NCBI GenBank assembly: GCA_002633005.1
Contig: NMRA01001326.1
Span: 1,116 to 26,710 of the forward strand
Reading direction: 5' to 3'
From: Phoronis australis
Taxonomy: Eukaryota; Phoronida; Phoronidae
Length of the DNA stretch: 25,595 nt
The notes under the pieces: model-generated
Databases searched by the model: none
What the model was told of the DNA's origin: nothing
Seen by the model: the letters and a program-made list of their open reading frames with translations, nothing else
Shown: one piece after another, positions 11,301 to 20,300 of the stretch
Position numbering within the stretch: the stretch's first letter is position 1
How the letters are laid out: every line of letters begins with the position of its first letter
Made by a program: the position numbers and the translations under genes

Positions 11301-14300
11301 TTTTTCTTCAGTTGTTTGATGGTAAAAACTCGAGACACGGGGTCACATTTTCTGCTGCGCACAGGTTTTTTGGTCCTTGACTTCACTTATAAATGCTTGC
11401 AGCACCTACCAAACGAATCTCCAGACAGTTCCTTCTCCTACAGCTCAAATGGTGATACAGATGCTGATAGTGAAGTAAAAGAGGTAAATGAATTTTGCCA
11501 CCACCATTTGTTGGAATTTCCTTCATTTTTCATGAACAAGAGGTATTAAGAAAGATCAATATACATACCAGTTGGGAAGAATAGTCATTTACCACATTTT
11601 CTTTTGTTTGTTGATTGGGGAAAAAAGATATTTACCACTGCAGACTAAAAATCAAATATCAGCAGCTTAAACATTAAAATTGATGATGTACAACTGTCTT
11701 ATATTTTGTACACTGTACTTTACTTACAATACTGTTTTGGTTTTGTGTACTTTCAAAAACCATGGAGATTTCTTTACAGGGGTCTTCTGAAAACGATACC
11801 TTGCCCTCTGATTCACCAGCAAATGTCACACTCCCAAATGCAGACAAGCATGAGGTAAGAACTGCAAAGAACATAAAAATATAAATAAAAAATTTGAAAA
11901 TTTACTTTACTATTCAATGGCAAATCTTTTGGCTTGCACTTCACAAAATCAAATCATGAGATGAAAGTACCTATTAAGCATATTAAGCAAACATTTAATG
12001 TCAAAACATTCCCGAAATCATTTCTAGGAAGGGTACTATCAGTGGGAATGTGTCCCGGGAAGTATAATAGTGAGCTGTGAATGGCACTGAATTACTATTT
12101 TAAGTGATTTAGGAAAAAATAAATCTGAACATTTAATTGACTAATCGATTAACTGCCTCTTAACCTCGAATGCCAATGTGTCCAGTGGACCAGGCAACTG
12201 TGATATGGTTATGGTTATGTTTTCATAAACTACTTAATAGGTTAGTGATAAATTGATGGAAAATGTGTGATCTCAAGAGTGTTTTCAAAGCCTTAATAGC
12301 TGCAAAAACAAAACATGCTTGTTGTATTTACAGATGACTAACAAATAATGGTTCTTTGTAGATGGATAAATCATGGGAAGAAATTCGGCAAGTTAGAGAG
12401 AAGAAGAATGGTAAATGCATCCTATGCACAACACAGCATGCAAAACTACACCTTCCAATGTGAAGCCTCTGTAAATTCTGACAAATTTTTGGTTTTAAAT
12501 ACATAACTATGGGCTTCTCCTTACCAATGGAATATTTCTATCACAGAGAGCAAGCATTTACAATAAATTTCAGATATTATAGGGGATAATTTATACAATT
12601 TCTGTTGTTTCTTGAAACAATGCAGAAAGAAAAGTTGCTATAGGTAGTTAAAACAAAGATATGAAAAAGACAGAGCCTCTTTTTTGCTAACAGTATATTT
12701 GTTTGACTACATCTCTTATATGACTTTCATTTAGCAAGTTTTGTGGCTGGTAAACATTACATTTTGAAAAGAAATTTCTTGTATGACATTCAGAAACCAT
12801 CTATAAGAACATAAAAAGAACAGCTGAAGATATGAAGACCAACTTCCACAAGAAGAGGAAGACAGCAAGTTATGTTGTTGGTGATAACGTATCAGTAGCT
12901 GTGCCGAAGCGTGACCGACCCATACTTGGATGGCCAAGATTACCTGGAACGATTCTTAAAGTGATGGGTTCAAAAGACTATCCTTTATACCAAATAGGGT
13001 GTGTCTAGACTAAAACAAAAAATAGTGAATGCTAGCAAGGAAAGGGTTAAGAGGGATTTCAGACTATGGTATCATAGATACTGTCTCTGACAAGTGTCAG
13101 GGACATATAGGTAAATGATGATCATGTCTATAAGGGTACTGGAACTGTCTACAACAGAATAGTTCATTTAAGTACACTGTGTTCAAAATCATTAGTTATC
13201 TTTTACTAAGAATCTCAGTTCTTGAAAGAATAACGTTTGAACACTTTTATTTTGGCAAGTGTTTTTATGCACCCACATGTTTATATGTGGACGCATTATG
13301 CCGTCATCTCTGTCCGTCCAACCGGGCGGCATCCATCCGGCGTCCGCTGCTTTATCTCCAAAACCCTTTGACATACAATCATGAAATTTGGCACATTTGT
13401 TCCATTCATGAATGGGACGGCATATGCGAACTTTCAGATGGATTCGACATAGTTTGCGCCACCTAGTGGCCATTTTTAGTGTTTTCGAGTCTGTTTTTTG
13501 GCGCCCACCCCTCCATCAACCAAACCGCTATAAGTATGATTGTGAAAATTGGCATGTATGTTCTTACTATGAAGAGGACGGTTGACGCTGAATTTCCCAT
13601 GACTTTGATTACTGTGGCGCCTCCTAGCGGCATTTTTTTTTTGCGCCCATGGCTGTATCTCCCAAACCGTTTGCAGGATCTTTACTAAATTTAGCAAGTG
13701 TATTTATGTGATGTTGACAACGGACGATGACGACTAGGATGATTCTGACTACCGGTATGCCTCTAGTGGCAATTTTAGTATTTTACATTGACCTCTGTAT
13801 TTTCATAGGTCTTCAGGTGTATACTTTGTGTTACTTCGTGACTATGAAGGAAAAGTTCCAAGTAGAAATTTGTTTCTGGCATTCTAATGCTGTGCTAATC
13901 TCGTATGTTGGTAAATTTGTTTTTAATTCTATGTTTCTGTGGTGCTTTAAGCAACTGATGTATAGGATGTGCTTGTATTATGAAGATCACTCACATTTTG
14001 CCCCTAGCCTATTGAGGAGACAATGACCATGCCTTTCCATTTTGCAAAGTACAACATACTACATATATGCCCTCTACTGGCCACTTTATGGTACCAATAA
14101 ACAACCCTAAAAGGATACCGTATGCGGTGCAATTGTGGGCGCATTTCAATGCTCTACGTTGCTCTTGTTAAAATATCAAGTCCAAAATATCAATTTCTAA
14201 AGCCTTAAGCTCCAATTAAAAACTGCTGGAATATACTTTAACAGATCATTTGCAGTTATGTGTATGCAAAGATTTTTTAGAGAGCATTCTCAAACTTGAT

Positions 14301-17300
14301 GACATTGTAACACAAAATTTGTCTTACAGAACAGAGAATGGCATACTGAGCCGACTCATTCCAACAGGCAACCTTGACATTTTTGTGGGCGAAGTGAAAG
14401 TCAAGACAACGCAAAAAGTTTCCTTGAGACAAGCTGCACACTTAGGTATGGATAAGAAACACACAGCTTCAAATAAAAAGTGATAACATTCTAATAAACA
14501 ATTACTGCCAAAATATTAAATATTCCAGTGATCATTATGAGACTTTAACAAGAATTAATTACATCATGTACATCTGAATACTACCTATTCTAATTCAATT
14601 TTGAGTCTCATGTAAATTAACAGGCAACTAACAACACTGATTTGCATGCATGACTCATTGTCTTGTTTTTCAGCTGCCGAGTCCACGAAGATACATATGA
14701 CTGTCACAAAGAAGCTGAAAACAAAACACGCTGATGGTAGTACACATGTTATTGCCAGTACTAATCATTCCAAGTTTACCCCTGTAGCCAATATCTTACA
14801 TGACCGATTAACTTCATTGTGGCATTTATGGTTGGAGGGCCAGCTCTCTTTTGTTCGATAATTGCTCTAATCTCCAATAAGATCCTATCTACCCTGACTG
14901 GGCTGCGCTGTTAAAAATAAAAGTTAAGTTATAACATATTTGATCATAAAGCAATGGCATTTCTGAAATCTTCGTCAAATGGTGATCATGTTTAGTTTTT
15001 GAATCGCCAAAATCGCCCAACTGCAACCGAAGTTATGACACTGTATTCTTTACGAATACACCAATTCACTCTGAGTTTGACCATAGACTATAGTACATGG
15101 ACCACCAACTCCGTATACTTTCATTGGACGAAATCTGTGCTGTTTCGCACAAGCCGTTACGTCATTATTCACTAGCGTCACCTGACCAAAATGGTGTAAT
15201 TTCCGGCAAGTATGTCGTCTGCTAATCATGGTCGGTCGCTGTGTGACAGAGTGTTCCGCCACACAGGCGAAATGCAAAGACGTTAGCTTCCATAGCGTAC
15301 GGAGACCCCATAATCGGCTGTGAGAGAAAAAACTATACGTCTTGTGTAACCACATTTTGATGATGGATGTTTTTAAGAACTTCTGGTAGGCCTACTAGTA
15401 CTACCAATACTGACTTAATTCTGTCTCAAATATCCTTTGTTCTTTACTCCTTTTTGATGAATATTACCTGATTTTTTTGGCAAAAATTGTCCGCTAAATT
15501 CTTTCAAAAATAGTGATCCATGAACTCCTGTCCTAGTTACGAGGAAATTCAGCCATAGTCTAGTGTACGAATTAACCAAATTTGTCATCTTCACTAGCAA
15601 TAATTAGGCGGTTACTATCTCAGCACAATGCGCACATTTCATCGGGATTTGGATCATCGATTCAGCCGATTTATAAATCTGTGTACAAATAAGTTGAATG
15701 CTGGTAAAACCTGAATCTGTTGTCTATAATCTATGGTTTGACTGAGTTCACACTTGTCTAATTGACAAAGGAGTGTGCTCGGCAGTTAACACAGAAGGTA
15801 GATGTTATCATACGTTCAGAACCCCCTACGTCTGGTAAAGTCACCGAACAGCAAAACGCTATCATGCTAAAATGACAAAAGTCCATTCGTAGGGGGTGCT
15901 GATTTAATTAACGTTGTCTCATACGTCAAATCTGCAATAAGACTAACTGTTCAGTGATCTAGAGCATACTGCCATTGGTTGTTTTGGAAACAAATTTGTG
16001 CATTTAGGTATACATACCAACAACTGTCCTTGGTCTAACCACACTGTTGCATGACTCACTGTGACGTCTTTCAGCTGGTGAAGCGACGAAGGTGCACACT
16101 GCTACCACACAGAAGCTAAAGGAGAAGCAGGCAGATGGTAGTACACATTATTGTCAGTACTTAAATCATTCTAAAATGACGAAAGTCTGTCTTCAGTAGC
16201 TTGTTTAATTTGGTTTTATCTGAAATCTGCACTAAGACCAACGGTTTGGTGATCTAGAGCCGACTGCACATTGGTTGCTGTGGAAACGAAATGATGCATT
16301 TAGGTATATTAGCCATGATATAGTTCGTGCTTTCAAGGGGTTTTGGGATGGAAACATACCTATAAGTGTGTTGCATGACTCACTGTGTCATCTTTCAGCT
16401 GGTGAAGCGACGAAGGTGCACACTGCTACCACACAGAAGCTAAAGGAGAAGCAGGCAGATGGTAGTACACATTATTGTCAGTACTTAAATCATTCTAAAA
16501 TGACGAAAGTCTGTCTTCAGTAGCTTGTTTAATTTGGTTTTATCTGAAATCTGCACTAAGACCAACGGTTTGGTGATCTAGAGCCGACTGCACATTGGTT
16601 GCTGTGGAAACGAAATGATGCATTTAGGTATATTAGCCATGATATAGTTCGTGCTTTCAAGGGGTTTTGGGATGGAAACATACCTATAAGTGTGTTGCAT
16701 GACTCACTGTGTCATCTTTCAGCTGGTGAAGCGACGAAGGTGCACACTGCTACCACACAGAAGCTAAAGGAGAAGCAGGCAGATGGTAGTACACATTATT
16801 GTCAGTACTTAAATCATTCTAAAATGACGAAAGTCTGTCTTCAGTAGCTTGTTTAATTTGATTTTATCTGAAATCTGCACTGGTCTTTTAGTCTACTCTA
16901 CAGCACTCAGCAGTATACTCAATACTGTGTAGGCTACCAGGACATGCAGCTGTTTTCTGCACAAACGTTTGTGACACCTCTTCTTCTTTTTGATCTACTG
17001 ATGTACAGAGTTCCGCAATCAATCAGCTTTCATCAGGAAGCTTTCCTAAGCTTCTTTAGGCTCTGACATCACAATTTTGTGCTGTTTGATAAACCTTGAA
17101 TTATACAGGCATCACACTCCATGGGAGCAGCCATATTGAAGTAACTAAGCACAACAATACAATCTGACTCTCTGATTGGTCAATTCATTAGAAAAGCGCC
17201 ATCAAGTGGCAGGAATGTGCATCATATTTTGTGCAACAAAAACACCTTTTTTTAAAAAAATGTGCAAGTGTAGACGTGGGAACTTTTTGGAATTTGATTT

Positions 17301-20300
17301 ATAGGTATATTATCTAGCCACATAGAAAAAACTAGGTTGCCCCCCGAAAGTACTCACAAGGATGAACGCTATGAGATCTTGCCCACCGACTATATTTTTT
17401 GGATTGTAAACAAAGTTGATTTTGGAAAACCAGCAATTGCCGCAATTAAGTAAATAAGTTCATGTTAACACAACGTTTCGTTGAGTTAGCATGAACTTCT
17501 TTATTTGTGTGGCAATTGTCCCTTTTCTAATCGTACTTTAGCCAAAAAATGAAAATCGATTTTGATACACATAGAAAAACAGCATAACAGCAAAAAAATA
17601 GACACTGATCTGGAAAATGCTATTCACAGAAAAACTAACAAGGGTGAAAATGAATGATTTAAGAACAAACATGTTGCAGTTATTTTGCCTGAAGTTCTCC
17701 ATGCTAAGTACATGCCAAGTCCAAGACAAGATGTAAAGGTGTGCAGAATGACTATCACTCCAGCCGATGTTATGACCCTTGAGAAGAGGAAATGGCTAAA
17801 CGATAAGGTACGGTGCATGTTTGAGAAGTTTTTCAGTCACAACATATTTACTCCCACAGGTTGTACCATATCCCACAATGGTACAGTAGAAAGTGTCTTA
17901 TTTGGACAGACAAAATGTGAATCATAAGCCCATATTCATGTTACAGCCATTAACGAATAACAATATTCATTGGCCATCCATCAGACTTACAGTTCAAATC
18001 ATGTGACAAAAACAAATTAAAGGTTTTAAGCAGTGGACAAAAAGGAGGACTGTTAAACTTACTCAGGCAGGAAAATCTGTGATGGTTACTAAAGTTTCCA
18101 AACATCGCAGCTGACCCACTGGGTGATACGTTTCACCCCACTGCATATGAGAAATCCGATATTTGTATCGTCCACAACAGGTTATTTGTGACACTCAAAA
18201 CTGTTGAAAATAAGACAATGTTCATTTTTGATTGAGCATTGTGATATTATTGTTTCAGATTATCGATGCCTTCCTTAAAGTATTACAGACGGAAAATAAC
18301 AAATCTGAGCGAAATCACGTGTACATCATGTCACCTTTCGTAGCGGAGAAATGGAAATCGGGTGACTTCAACACGTGGCTATTCAAAAAGGTAATTACAA
18401 TGCGATTTCTCCAATGTGGGAAAGTGAAAAATTAATTATACAGCTCAAGGTCAGAACATGTCTAAAAGTGTGGAAAGAAACAATGTTGGCCATCCAAAAT
18501 TCAAGAATTTCCAGAAAGATGGCAAAATTACCTACTCTGTAGCAATTAAAAACACATTGTCCAAATTATGGTGAACCCAGAAATAACTAATCTCAAATTC
18601 CACAAAATTCTATTTGTGCGGGAATCTCCATGTCCAAAATTCTAGAGACTGTTCCAAATTGAATACATCGGAGATTTGAAGTGTCGTTGCACTACCGTAC
18701 AAGTGTGATTGACATAAAAAAGACAATGATGAATACAAAATATGGCAAGCCATCTTGTTAAGCAGTAGCAGATCAGTCTTGCCCATGGAAATACAAACTG
18801 ATAAAAACAAGTACATCACTCATTAATGTACTTTATGTAACAACTTCATTGCAGGTAAACTTTTCGGATTACCGGTGGGTTTTTATGCCAATCAACCTAA
18901 ATCAAAGCCATTGGGTCATTCTAGTTGCGGACATACAGCAGAAGACAGTAACAGTACTGGACTCTCTTGGAAATCACCACAAAGAGTTGACATCATGGTG
19001 GAAGTACGTGAAGTGTCATAAACACTGTTGCTACACATGTGCAAGAATTAGTGTGTCCTCTATCACACCCTGTGTTTGCATAATTGTCCACATAATATTA
19101 CTCACCTGTTTATCACACTAAAAAACTGACAAGTGATTTTAATGATGGATTGGAGGCTTCTTTTTTTCACAAAGGCAAAAATTCAATAGACATCATGTGA
19201 ATATTTTAGGTAATTAATTCGTGTCTACCAGCATATTCAAGGTAATAGGGATTGGGTTGTGTGACATAGTGAGAGTTGGGGAATATGTTTCGCTGACAAT
19301 GCCCGAATAGGCCTGTACAGTTGCAGGTGATCAGAGTCCGCATTCAAACTCAAATTTCTAAGAATTCTTCCATGTGGTGCATGTATTAGAAACTCGTCCC
19401 AGATTGAAACAAACGTACATGATGCGATACACAGCCAGAGAAAAACATGCATAACGTCGTGTTCTGTAAGGTCATAATAGATGTAATCCTTTATCACTTA
19501 GTTTCTAATGCTGGTGGAAGTAGGTCTAACCACACTATATCTGACATCTACATGTATGTCCAATGTGTAGTGCATCTTTTAAACAAACCTCTGGAAATAA
19601 AACAATGCTTCAGAAACTTATTTAACACCAAAAACATACTCTCTGAACATTAAGGATATGAATGTTGTTTCAGGAGATTTATGAAAGAAAGAAACAGTAC
19701 AACAAAGCAGGAGGTGTGGACTGCAGTTCACACAACATCTGTTCAACAGAGCGATGGCCACAGCTGTGGACCGATAGTTCTACTGGTAAGTTTTAGCGTT
19801 GAATGAGCCTGGGGCATGGACAGTTTTTATCAGTTCCCTTATATACCCACGTTCATGTGGCATATAGGTTTTAGACATCACAAGAACAAATAAGTTGTGG
19901 AAAAATAAACCATCTATTGCAAATGTGGACTGAATTTCACGATTTTCTTTGATATGTTTAATTTGCCTTTGGTTCATGCAACTGTTCTGCTAAGAAAGTT
20001 AATTAAGGAGCGAACGCCATACGCCTTGTTTTAAAAAAGTAAACTATGATTTCTATTTTCAGAATGCATACGCCATTTTAAAGGCAGTGCCACTGCAATT
20101 GATCAAGCAAGATCATGTGAAGAATATGCGTAACTTTATTAAAAAAACTTTGCTAACGAACATGACATCACAAAAGGAGGACAACTTTATGTGTGACATG
20201 GTTGGGTGTCTGGGACGGGATGGGAAACAGAGGTGGATAATGTGCGACGTATGTTCGCGCTGGGTGCATATGAAATGTGCCTTACTTGTCAGTGCACCAA

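Larger units (their letters stand above)
15930..16881 (+). repeat. 324-bp tandem repeat carrying a duplicated exon
   Basis: Units begin at matching positions: the exon is at 16075, 16399 and 16723, exactly 324 bp apart. By eye, 16199-16522 and 16523-16846 are near-identical; the unit before 16199 is similar but diverged (GACTAACTGTTCAGTGATCT versus GACCAACGGTTTGGTGATCT). The array ends near 16881. A more distant homologous exon lies at 14674. Confidence 0.9.

Noticed and set aside
13179-14026. Several 70-100 codon frames on both strands
   Set aside because: They lie in the interspersed repeat at 13255-14170; the peptides have no conserved motif.
14245-14329. Earlier acceptor for exon 14, giving an open frame from 14247
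   Set aside because: It does not match the phase-2 end of exon 13; the acceptor at 14329 gives the conserved YQIGT-GIL join.
15050-15355. 101-codon minus-strand frame
   Set aside because: No start context, motif or splice support; it is antisense to the possible THAP-like relic.
15821-15897. Inverted 10-mers ACCCCCTACG and CGTAGGGGGT
   Set aside because: The pairing does not extend much beyond the 10-mers, and no target duplication or second copy is seen in the window.
16275-16847. Two identical 82-codon open frames
   Set aside because: They are read-through of introns around exons 17 and 18 within the 324-bp repeat, not separate genes.
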